Positions 24,301 through 36,300 of a DNA stretch of 64,000 nucleotides are shown here, piece after piece (positions within the stretch are counted from its first letter, which is position 1; each line of letters opens with the position of its first letter). The stretch is from NCBI RefSeq assembly GCF_027580225.2, contig NW_027395277.1:1116001-1180000 (forward strand), written 5' to 3'. Source of the DNA: Misgurnus anguillicaudatus (taxonomy: Eukaryota > Chordata > Actinopteri > Cypriniformes > Cobitidae). The notes beneath the pieces are model-generated. The model was not told the origin of the DNA and did no database searches. It saw nothing but the letters and a program-made list of their open reading frames with translations. Made by a program: the position numbers and the translations under genes.

Positions 24301-27300
24301 GCAATCCAGTCATTTATATAGATCAGTGGTCGTGTCTTGAGTTTTTGACTCGTTTAGAAGCGTCTCTTGACTGCTTCAGAATGGAAGTCAATGGCCATGC
24401 ACAAACATGTCATTAAAACAACACTTAACGTTCATTTTCAAAACTGTGCTACTCACCGAGTGGTTCGTGGTGTTCGTTGATGATTAAAAACAAGTTGTGT
24501 AGCGAAATACAGTTTCTGTCGTGTTTTATTTGGCATTTTGTAAAATTCCATTGACTTCTCTTGGAAGACTGTTTCGTCGCTGATATATCACTCCGCCGCC
24601 GGGAAACAGAAAAGGGTCTGTTTGTTTTTACATGTGGTTGTAGTTTTTTCGCTCGGTTTCTCTCAGAAGAAATTTTTCCCATATTTGTAGGGCTGGACAG
24701 AATATTCGAATATTTGTTCCGTGGGTTGACATTCGATTTTCAGTTTTGAGATTCGAATATATATATAAATATTTTACAGCGTTAATGCAGAGCTTTTGCC
24801 AAGCAGGAAGTGCGCTTCACGCTCCCGCTCTATAGGTGGCGCAGACAGACCAACATCCATAGCCAACAGCCACCAAACGGCACCAGTGTGGAAGAGATCG
24901 CCTTGAACGTAAAGCGCGCTTCCTGCTTTGGCATTCACGCTAATAGTGTTGTAAATAACGTTCAGTTTCTTGCAAAAACTGATTGATTTGCTTCACAAGA
25001 TGTCAATATGTCACACGGAGTTATGGGGGATTACTGTTGTATTGGATATATATGCTTTAGCTCTTAAAGTGTGCGGATCTGTTGACTTGCATGACGGAGC
25101 ACCGGGGTTTCTGCAAAATATCTTCTTTATTGTTCTGCCGATGAAAAAAACATATTGGATGGTGTAAGTGTTATAAATAAACTTGATTTTGAAAGTATGC
25201 TACCGTTTTATTACAGTTTGTTGGACTACGTTCATTCATGCTTCAGACTCAAATATAGAGCGGAAGTATATACGCGGTTGTGAGGTATCTGAAAAAATAG
25301 TTCCACTATAGCAAATAACACGGATTGAAATCATACATTGCACCAATATATTTGTTTTTAATCATCAACGAACACCACGAACCACTCGGTGAGTAGTACA
25401 GTTTTGAAAATGAACGTTAAGTGTTGTTTTAATGACATGTTTGTGCATGGCCATTGACTTCCATTCTGAAGCAGTCAAGAGACGCTTCTAAATGAGTCGA
25501 AAAGTCAAGACTCGACCCATTGTCAAAATTTCAGTGTCCATCACTGTAGTTCATCCAAAACAAACCAGAAATGAGACTCAAAGTGTTAAAGGTGCAATTT
25601 GTAAGATATTTGTAGTAAAATCTCCAAAAACCACTAGGCCAGTGTTATATATTTTGTCCAGCTGATTACTATCAATATCTGTAATGTTTTCAACTACTTG
25701 TAAATTGTGAGAAAATTTCCATTCAAAACATTGACACGGGGCAGTGCAGTCTCCTGTCAATGACGTTAATATCCATGTGACCCTTTGTCACCGCCTTTAC
25801 TGACGTAACCCTCATGAGAACACTGGTCGAGCTCGAAAAAATAAAATGGCGGCCAAGGAAGCGACTGGAGCACAAATTTAGTGAAAATAAACGTATATTT
25901 TCACTTTTTAAGCATTTTAATTTCATTTCTAGAGAGAAATTAGTATTGTAGTTTTCAAATATGTGATTAGTTATCACAAAGGCGCTCTCTGTTTATATTT
26001 CAAACACGCTGCTTTTGAAGTGCGTCGGAAAGCCTTTCTCTGAGCGGCCTTCAGGCCTCCGAGTCCGAAGTCATTTCCTCATGAGGCAGCGAGGCAGGAT
26101 ATGCACATCAAAGGTATTGTACAGCAATATAAATGGTCATTTTAAGACACTTCACAATAAGATTTGTACTGTCAATACATTATGTGAAAAATCATTGTAG
26201 ATTGTAAGTTGAAAACTTAATTCTGAGCTGTGTTTACCATCGAATTTGGACTAATACTGTAATATCAATATGACTAACAATTTCGTTTTGAACATCACAT
26301 ATAAACTTACATAATGAAATAAACAATGTCATCAAACGCAACATTTATAAGACTTGATTACCTTATCCATCAACGTGATTTCTCGTTCTCGTCTGATATG
26401 GCTAAAGTTAAAGACTACAAATCCCATAATTCCACGCTGCTCCAGAGCGTCAGTAAACAACATCATTGTTTTTGTTTGATCTGGCGCCCTCTTTCGGCGC
26501 ATTTTACAAATTGTATCTTTAAATACCGGAATTATCCTTTAATGACTATGTACATAATATTATTATAAACGCTTATAAATATAAACAGGATCACAACACT
26601 GTTGCTTGCTCATCCTCACAGCACTACAGCTTTTTGTGAAACAAAACCTGCATGCATGCAAGTGTTCACGTTCATTAAACAGCACCATCTGCTGGTGGAT
26701 GTTGGTGGTTCTGATCTGCTCACCTGTGGTCATTTCGGATCCTCTGCAGCTGGTCGTAGTTGATGCCCAGATTTATGCCGATGTTCTGCCACTCTTGATT
26801 GATGCGTAAGGAGATGGACAGCAGGTTGGTTTGTGTCAGATAGCCGCTCTCCGGGTCACCCAGATTCAGGTCGCCGTACATGTTCCCTTCAGAGTCTGAA
26901 CCCTGTGTGTGTGTACATACGATACAAAACAGCTCTCAGATGTCTGTCATAAGTCTGTATTTCACATTTTTTTAACCTAATACACTCCCTTGCTTTCTAT
27001 TAAAAATTAAGCATACACCAAAATCTGGTAAAATGATTCCCATTTTTATTAAAGGAATCCTCCAATTTCATAAAAACAATCCTGATAATTTATTCACCCC
27101 TAAGTCATCTAAGATGTTTATGTCTTACTTTGTTCAATCAAGAAGAAATAAAGTTTTTTGAGGAAAACCTTCCAGGATTTTTCTCAAATTTTTTTCAACT
27201 GTTTGTATTTTCAATGCAACTTCAAAGGGCTCTAAACGATCCCAAACGAGGCATAATGCGGCTTTCACATAGGACGCAGTGTGCGCTGCCCTTGCCGCTG

Positions 27301-30300
27301 GGTTCAGCACAGCCAAGCGATTTGCGCTCTGCTGGCCAGACCAAAGTTTTCAATAAAATTACGACAATAGTGGATGAGGAATACAAAGACTGATGTTGCC
27401 CGTCTCCAATTCACGTAAGTTTAAAGCGTAACTAAACCCCTGGTCAAAGCCTGACTCCACCCACTGGCAATATTTGAAAAATGCAAGAAAAGTGGGCAGA
27501 TCCCAAGGAGATAGAGGGGACGAACTGTGTGGTGAGATCGTAACAAGGGCGTGGTGATCTTGAACCTGCTTACGTCACGAGTCATTTTTTGGACCCAACA
27601 TTCAAAAGGAAAATTCAACTGCAGTAGCCACCGTTCAACCTGAAGAGGGCAGCACTCAGACGTTTTTACACCATATATTGTAGTATTGAAACACTTTATA
27701 TCCAAATGTCAAAAAACTTACTAAAATCAATGAACAGCACTAATAAAGCATCATTCTTACAGATCATTAACTAAAAAAGTTGGTTTAGGGTTTAGTTACG
27801 CTTTAAAGCAACACTAAAGCATTTTTGCTCTTTGCTCCCCCTACAGGTTGGAAGCGGAATTGTCCATTACCACTGTCGTAAATAATTTAGCTTACTGCAG
27901 CAAAGCTGGCTCTGATTGGATTGTAACTTGCCATAAAGCAATTTTTTGTAGTTTTCACTCGAACTACAGGACCGCGGCCCGACCGTTGGAAACTTCTTTA
28001 GTGCGGTTTTGGCCGATAGAGGGCTGCAGAGCGAATGTGAAAGTGCCGTTCACCCTGTTTTGACTTTTTTGGAAACGTTATTTTAAGGTAAAAAAAACTC
28101 TTTGGTGTTGCTTTTAAGCTGGCTACTTTACTTAAAACACACCTGGCATGCCAACTTGAATTGCTACGTGTTTCCATGACACGGCTTTCCTTCCGATGTC
28201 TTTGTATGAGCGTAAACTTGCACTATAAAGCTCCAGGAATTCCGAGTATAATTTTATAAATTATATATATATAAACTAAATTTATTTTGATTTTTGCGAT
28301 TGCTTACATCCCCTGTTTCTATTGGCCGCACGGGTAATTGTCACAGTTCGCACAGCAAAAGTTAAAGGGAACAGAGAATGAAAAACCATTTTTACCTTGT
28401 CTTTGTTGAATAATGGTAGTCTACCCGCATTCACGAACATACAAAAAGTGCTAAACATGCTAAACATCTCAGTCTCATAGAAATTCCTCTTTTAGAAATG
28501 CCAGCCAAAAACGGCCTAATCTGAAGAACTGATGCCTATGACATCACAGGCATCTCACTGGCCCTCCACTTTAAAATAATTGGCTACATTTTTTGAGTAA
28601 TGAGATTGCAAGTTAAGCCAGTAGGGGGAGCCAAATAGGTGCAAAACCACTTGTTTAAAATCACCCACCCTAATAGAGCTATCTGAGAGAGGTTTTTAGG
28701 AAGCTTCTAAGGCATTACAGACCCAAACAAAATTTTTTTGTCTACATGTCACATCACAGAACAAGGATAAATACCCCGTTCAATCATTCTATGTCACCTT
28801 TAAACTATTTTGAACTTACTTGAACCATGGCGTGAGTGCAAGCTGCGCTTTCCTCGACGCAACAACAAACCGCCCTCGCGCGGCACAAGCCATTGAAATG
28901 AATGGGTTTCATAGCGCAGCGCAGCCCACACCGCATCCTAAGTGAAAGCAACATAAAACGCCAAAAACTTACTTTTAAACCACAACTTCTTGTCTTGCAC
29001 TAGCCTTGTTATGCGCTAGCATGACCTTGCATATTACGTAATCACGTCGAAAGGTCACGCATGACGTATGAGAAACTACCGCTCCAGTGTTTACAAGTGT
29101 AAATGGTTCACAAGTGTGCGTTTTGATATGATTACGTAATACGTTAGGTCCCGCTGGCACATCACATGGTTGGTGCAAGACGAGAAGTTGTGGTTTAAAA
29201 ATACTTTTTTTGGTGAATATGGTGATCGTTTTGCTAAATAAGACCCTTATGTCTCGGTTGGGATCATTTGGAGACCTTTTAAGGTGCATTGAAACTATAC
29301 ACTGTCCACTAAAGTCCACTATATGGAGAAAAATCCAGGAATGTTTTCCTCAAAAACTTAATTTCTTTCCCACTGAAGAAAGAAGAACATGTTGAATGAC
29401 ATGGTGGTGAGTAAATTATCTGGATTTTTTTATGAAAGTGGAGCACTCCTTTAATACTTCTGAATAAAATATTGAATAAAAAATGTATCGTATATCTGTA
29501 CATCTCATCGCAGTGCATTCTGGGATTTTATTATCCGTAAAGCATACGAGAAATGATTCCTAATATAATATGATGCCAACTGTTTAGCTAACAGCTTCTA
29601 GGGTTTCAAACACGGCTGTAATGGGTTCCAGGATGTCTTACAGGAAGTCGAAGAGGAAGTGTGGCCATCCATTGGTTGTCATGCCCTTTTCTCTTACGAG
29701 CAATTTCCTCTGGAAGGTCACTGGGTACTTCACCCCTGTAAAATGAGACCTGTAGAAACACACAACGCTTTATAGGAGAGATAAAGTTACACCTTTAAAC
29801 CAGTGTGCATCTGATATTAACATCATAAATGACCAATGCAAATCTGTTTCATAGCTGAAATAGACAAAAGTAAGGGACCTTTTTAAAGGACTGGACTAAT
29901 ACATGGTGTTAGGGTTAGAGACCACGATACAGTTTTCACATTTAGACTTAACCATATGGGTGATTCTCACAAAATCCAGATTTAAAAACAGCATCAGATT
30001 TTTTTTTTTAAAAAGCCCTTGAAGACAATTTTTTTGCACATATAAGATTAAGGTCTGACCTACTTACTATAACCATTATTTTTAGAGGATTTAAAAAATA
30101 TTTTCTATAGAATTACTTAAACTTTTTAGATTATCATTATTATTAAAAATTATCATTACCGCAACATGATATTACATTAAATATATGCATTTACAAAGTC
30201 ATGTTTCGGTAATGAGAGCTAAAAAGTTGTCTAGGTACTATGACAAACAAAATTTTAACTTTTATCTGGATTGAAAAATTATCTTGAGTGTCACAGTCAA

Positions 30301-33300
30301 TTATGTCCCTTACAACAATTTTTTTCAATGTTAGTTCCTTGAGGGCTTAAACAATGATTAAAAATTGTTGTGGAGGATGAGAAAATTGGTCTTGGACACA
30401 TTTATATTCCTTATTATTGTCTCTACATTTACCAATGATCACCAAATACCACATGTTTCTTTACTGTAAATGTTGAAAGTATAACATGCACTGAAGATTT
30501 TTATTTGTTAGATTTTTTAATTATAAATATTTCCATGTCAAAGAACCCAAATCCAGTCTAGACACGTTGCGGTAATGAAAATTTTCCCCTTAAATGTGAA
30601 AAAAACAACAAAATTGGTTTGTATGATGTCATTTGAAATCATGTGCAAAATAGTATGTGAAGAGATGTTTGTAACTGTATGCTTCTTATTTTGCATTTAC
30701 TTTTTTTATCAAAATGTCATGACACCTCATAAGTCTAATTTCGCGAGAATCACCCATATGCGAGTCACATTAACATTGGACTGCTTAAAACTATCCAACT
30801 ATCTCACCTGCCCTCTCACGGTGCCTTGCTGTGATGCGGTCGGGGACACATGAACCTCTTTAATGTTCTTCAGATGAGAGTAAAATGTAAACGAGAGCCT
30901 TCCATCTCTACAGTCAGGACGATCTGAAAACATTAATTCAAACGTCGTAAATACGACAGTATTTAACAACAGGATGACCTTAATGTGTGTGCCCACCTGC
31001 GTTGACGTCTATGCCCCTCTCAAATCCGGCGAAAAACTGCTCACCCTCCAGCAGGATACACAACTCAGATGGCTGAGGACCTTCATACTGCTCAGAGAGA
31101 GACAGCAACCTGCTTTCAGCCTGTACAAACACAAAATGTCATAACACTGCTTTAAAGTTTATGTTTGGTGATGCTGGTGGTTAGACATCACACACTTTAC
31201 CTTATCAGCAGGTAAGCACTGCAGCAGAACCTGAGCTGGGTCGGTTTTCCTCTGTTGCACCAGGAATCGAACCCGGAACTGTTTTAACCGATGATACATC
31301 TTCCTTACGACCCCACTAACACATCTGTGGGTGGTGTACCACAACCAATACCTAAACACACACGCATACATGTGACAGATTGTACAGGTTTGAGTTTGGG
31401 TATGCGTGTAGACTCTTACCATGAAAAGTGTGTAATGGAGAAGATGGCGTAGATGTGCGTGACGTGGAGGGACACCTGTGAGGTGATGTCAGTCCAGGTG
31501 TGAGCTGCGGGGTCGCCGTGCATCAGGTGCAGACGGGACATGTCCACCATGTGTCCTGAACATACAAACATAAATGCTGCTGGCAAACTGCGTACGACAC
31601 TGTATCCCACAATGCATTGCGTTCAACTTGCATTTCCAGTTAACTAATGGTCTTAATTAATATTTCATCAGATTTTCATGTGTGCATCAGTGGAATCAGT
31701 CCCTCCAGAAAAACGTGATTATGTGATCGCATGATTCAATGCATAATGAGCCAAAGTCTGCATATGTATGCGGGTGATTCTCACAAAATTAGAGGTGTCA
31801 TAAAACATTTTGATAAAAATAGTAAATGCTATCAAAATAAGAAGCATACAAACATCTCTTCATATACTATTCTGCACATGATTTCAAATGACATCATACA
31901 AACCAATTTTATTGTTTTTTCCGCATTTGAGGGGGAAATTCTCATTACCGCAACGTGTCCATGACTGAATTTGGGTTTTTTTGACATGAAAATTTATAAT
32001 TAAAAAATAAAAAAAAATAAAAAGCTTCAGTGCATGTTATACTATAAACATTTACAGTAAAGAAACATGTGGTATTTGGTGATCATTGGTAAATGTAGAG
32101 ACAATAATAAGGAATATAAATGTGTCCAAGAACAATTTTCTCATCTTCGGCAACAATTTTCAATCATTGTTTAAGCCCTCAAAGAACAATAAAAAAATTT
32201 AATTAGTTGGAAGGGACATAATTGACTGTGACACTCAAGATGGCTACCAGGTAAGCACTTCTTATTTTTTCTCTCCAAATAAAAGTTAAAATTTAGTTTG
32301 TCATAGTACCTAGACAACTTTTTAGTTCTCATTACCGAAACATGAGTTTGTAAATGCATATATTTAATGTAATATCATGTTACGCTAATGATCATTTTTG
32401 ATAATGATAATCTAAAAAATTTAAATAATTCTATAGTAAATATTTTTAAATCCTCTAAAAATAATAGTTATAGTAAGTTCAGACCTTAATCTTATATGTG
32501 CAAAAAAAAATTGGCTTCAAGGGCTTTTTAAAAAAAATCTGATGCTGGACATCATCTAAATCTGGATTTCATGAGAATCACCCATTTGAGGGGCCGAATT
32601 CTTTAAATACGCCGCAACTTCGCAGCATAAATTGCAGATTTCTGCTCGCAAAATTTGCGGGCTTGCGTGATTTCATAATCCCAGCATTTTCGTAGCAAAA
32701 AGTCATATATATCTTAGCAGAAAGTTGAAAAATGTTGAATTTACTTCACACATGGGAATGTTAGGAAGTGATGTAATTACGCAACGTGAACATCAATGAA
32801 AAGCTGCAAACAGTTTTTGCAAGTTCACGCAGTTTTGGCAAGTTCACGCAATTTCATCACATAAAATTGCATAAATATCTTGCGTATTTCATCGCATTTT
32901 TTAAGAAAACGTGCCGCAAGACCAACGATTTTTGCCCGCAACAATCACAAAAAACTCAGCGTTTTTCTGAAAGGACTGTGTAATGAGAGAAATCGAGTGT
33001 ACAATAGAGATAAAAAAACACGAAAAATATGATGCCGTACCAGTGACTCCTGGTGGAAGCGGTATCTGTACTGTGATTGGCTGAAGAAAGTGCATGCTGG
33101 GAGTTTGGGTCAGGCAGAGCAGAGGGCTGGCACTCGCCTGAGGGTCTCCAGTCAGATCATGCACTTCAGACAGCGCCACCTGCAGGACCTAAGAGAAACA
33201 GCAATGCATTACTATAAACACAGATGCGGTGTTAGTATTTGTAATGATTGGGTGTGGCGTTGTTTTTGGTACAGACCTGTAGTGTGACGGTACGCGTCTC

Positions 33301-36300
33301 TGTTGTGCACTCTGGAGGAAATGTAAGTTTAATTCCTGGGTCGAATTGTGATACCAACAGCGCCCCCACTGGAGACACTGAGCAACTGTCCAGGAAAGGA
33401 CGAGAGATGACGACGAACCACGAGAACTGCGGCACACTGCAGCAAGCTAACTAAACACACACACACAAAAATTTTATTACCAGGGTTCCCACACCTTAGT
33501 TAACTTCAAATTCAAGGACCTTTCAAAGACTTTCCAGGTCCAATACCCTCAAATTGGGGACACATTTCAAATGAGAGCAAGGTTACATTGTGTTACCTTT
33601 AAAGATACATTGTTACGCGCTGCGTCACTGCGGTGACACTTTGGGGACGCCTTCAGAGGTAAGTGCGTCTGAATGTGTATATCAAATTCAATCAATGGTG
33701 AGGCTTAACGACAAAGACAGGGCGACGTGGGAGCCAGGAAGTATATCGTTATCTGAAATATTGCCAAAGACGGCGTTACAGGGACGCAGGAAGTATGGCA
33801 AGAGAGACGCAGCGTCTCGTTCCCTATTTTCAAAAACTTCCCAGGGTCTTAAATTTTTTCCCTAGATTCACAAACTTTCAAGGATTTCAAGGAACCGTTG
33901 GAATCCTGAATTACGTATGCGTACATATGCTAACATCAGACGTGACGGAGATGATGATGTGCTTACCCTTGCTGGACGACCACCCGGCCTGCAACTGTGT
34001 CTCTCACTGCCTCTCCTGGTTTGGGTGGATAACGTCATCCAAGACCGGCCATCAAACTTACGAACTGTGACGTCACCTTTCCGTGTTTTACGATAAGGTA
34101 TACACACTTCTACCGGCTAAAAGAAGTGACAGTGAATTTTATTACGTTATTTATTATTATACAAACCGAAAGCATTAAATGTGTCCCACCTTCTGAAACG
34201 TGGCTCCGTGTGGGCGGAGCTCTAGCAGACGACTTAAAAGGACATCATGTTCCTCTAGCCACACCCACTTCCTGTCCGGTCTCCTCTCTCCCCACTTAAG
34301 CTGTGTGATGGAGCTTACACATCTTCGCGGAAATAAGAGCTCCGCCCCTCCAGGAAGAAACACGTGACAACCAGCAGGTGAAACTGAGAAACTGATAGGG
34401 GTAAAATTAGAAATACGTAGTATGTAGTATTGTATACTTAATGCTAAAATCAAAACAGCATGTGAAGCTATGCACTACTCAGTATGATATATAATAAATG
34501 TCATAAATAATAATAGTCTACAGGATTAGTTAAAGTTAAGCATGTTAAATGGCCCTGTTTTAGACAATATTATGGCCACATTAATGTCCAGCTGTTGTCA
34601 AAGTACAAAAATAAATAGGGTTGTATTGAATTTTTTACTTTTTTTATTTAACAAAGCATTTTCATTTTGGTAGTATGATCAAATATGACTCAAAAAAGAG
34701 ACTGGGGTAAAAAATCGTGGCTTCGTGTTCATTCATTATACTGTAAAGATATGGTAATGTCGAGCCCATTGCATTGTAGGATACAGTATTTGGTGCAGTT
34801 TGTTTTGGTTGGATACGGCAAATTATTGTAAATCATCCAGTATTTCACATAAATAGAAAATCATAATACTTGGCGAAGTGTACTACATACTATTTTGAGT
34901 TGTATTGTAGTGTGCCATTAGGAGATGGGCACAAGTAATCGATTGCTCGAGTACTCCAACGTGGCATCGACGATCGATCACGAAAATGATAACCGTGTGG
35001 ATTTATTTATTTTTTTTGTGGTTATGGCGGCATTTGGATATCTGGTTAGCGTTACAAGCGCCTGTGGTAGTAAAGACTGGGTGCGTGTTGACGTCGACAC
35101 GTATAACATCAGTACCACGCATGATTCAAAAGCTTCCTATGTGCACTCGCGCAGCGCTGTGAAGCCGAACACAACTCACATCACTGAGGCACTGTATGGT
35201 TTTAAAAGGATGCAGTAATTTTTGGATTCACTTCAGCAAGACAAAAATGCAGTCAGTCAGGTGCAAAATGTACAGCGCCGTCACAAGTTCCCTCATATCG
35301 AAATGAAAAAAGTGACATACATGCACATCCCTAGAACATAGCCATGAGCGCGTGTTTAATGTTTAAGTGTTAAATAAATGTGGACTGTGTTCACCTGTGT
35401 TCATCAAATCGAAGGTGCAGTTCGGGAATCTCACAATCTTCTAAAACTAAAACACAAACAGTAGAATTAAATCTCAGGAATGTATAATTAATGAAGATAC
35501 AGAAATGCATAACGTACACCAAACAAATCAGATTTGTTTCATAAGCAAATGGTCATTGTAATTCTAGCAAACTATTACATATTACTCATGTCACCCTTAC
35601 TGGGAGTCACAGGGGCGAGTGGTGGTGGGGTCGGGGGTCGACCCAGTGGGTTGTTCCTCACATCCAGATTCACAAGCAATGGGAGAGACTGCAAACTTTC
35701 CGGAATGCTTCTCAGCTCATTACTCTCAATTACTAAATGCCTGAGAGAACAGAGAGATCCTGAGAAAAAGCAAAACAGAAAGAGTTCATGAAGCCATTCA
35801 AGCAGCAGAATTTCATGCACGATGGTCATTTACAATTGTTAAAGGGGACATTTCACAACTTTTTAAAGATGTCAAATAAATCCTTGGTGTCCCCAGAGTA
35901 CGTATGTGACCATTTAGCTCAAAATATCATATAGATAATTTATTATAGCATGCTAAAATTGCCACTTTGTTGGTGTGAGTAAAAATGTGGTGTCCTTTTA
36001 AATGCAAGTAAGCTGATCTTTGCACTAAATGGCAGTGTCGTGGTTGGACAGTGCAGATTAAGGTGCGGTATTATCCTTTCTGACATCACAAGGGGAGCCG
36101 AATTTCAATGACCTATTTTTTCACATGCTTGCAGAGAATGGTTTACCAAAACTAAGTTACTGGATAGATCTTGTTCACATTTTCTAGGTTGATACAAGGG
36201 CTGGGGACCCAATTATAGCACTTAAACATGAAAAAAGTCTGATTTTCATGATATGTCTCCTTTAAAATGCAGGGTTTCCATACCTTAGTTAACTTTAAAT

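Larger units (their letters stand above)
23419..26538. mobile_element. Long palindromic TTAA-flanked element hosting two guests
   Basis: The ends AGGATAATTCCGGTATTTAA and AAATACCGGAATTATCCT lie inside TTAA on both sides. Arms are inverted over about 250 bp once guests are removed (for example ATGGAAGTCAATGGCCATGC against GCATGGCCATTGACTTCCAT). Guest 1 is the hAT-like element 23516-24328; guest 2 is the TTAA element 25590-26518. The loop, about 24497-25355, also holds an inserted-looking piece starting GGGCTGGACAGAATATTCG. Confidence 0.85.
27053..29450. mobile_element. TTAA-flanked palindromic element hosting at least three TTAA elements
   Basis: TTAA then AGGAATCCTCCAATTTCATA at the left; TATGAAAGTGGAGCACTCCT then TTAA at the right. 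Arms mirror (AAATAAAGTTTTTTGAGGAAAA against TTTTCCTCAAAAACTTAATTT, landmark only). Guests are at 27425-27802, 27807-28113 and 28366-28799. Confidence 0.75.

Noticed and set aside
31261..31300. tRNA B-box-like sequence (GGGTTCGATTCCTGG on the minus strand)
   Set aside because: It lies inside pidd1 coding exon 11, whose frame is conserved; no A box or cloverleaf accompanies it.
33590..33865. ORFs similar to each other at 33590-33865 and 36439-36669
   Set aside because: Similarity is due to two copies of the same dispersed repeat; there are frame differences and no known domain.
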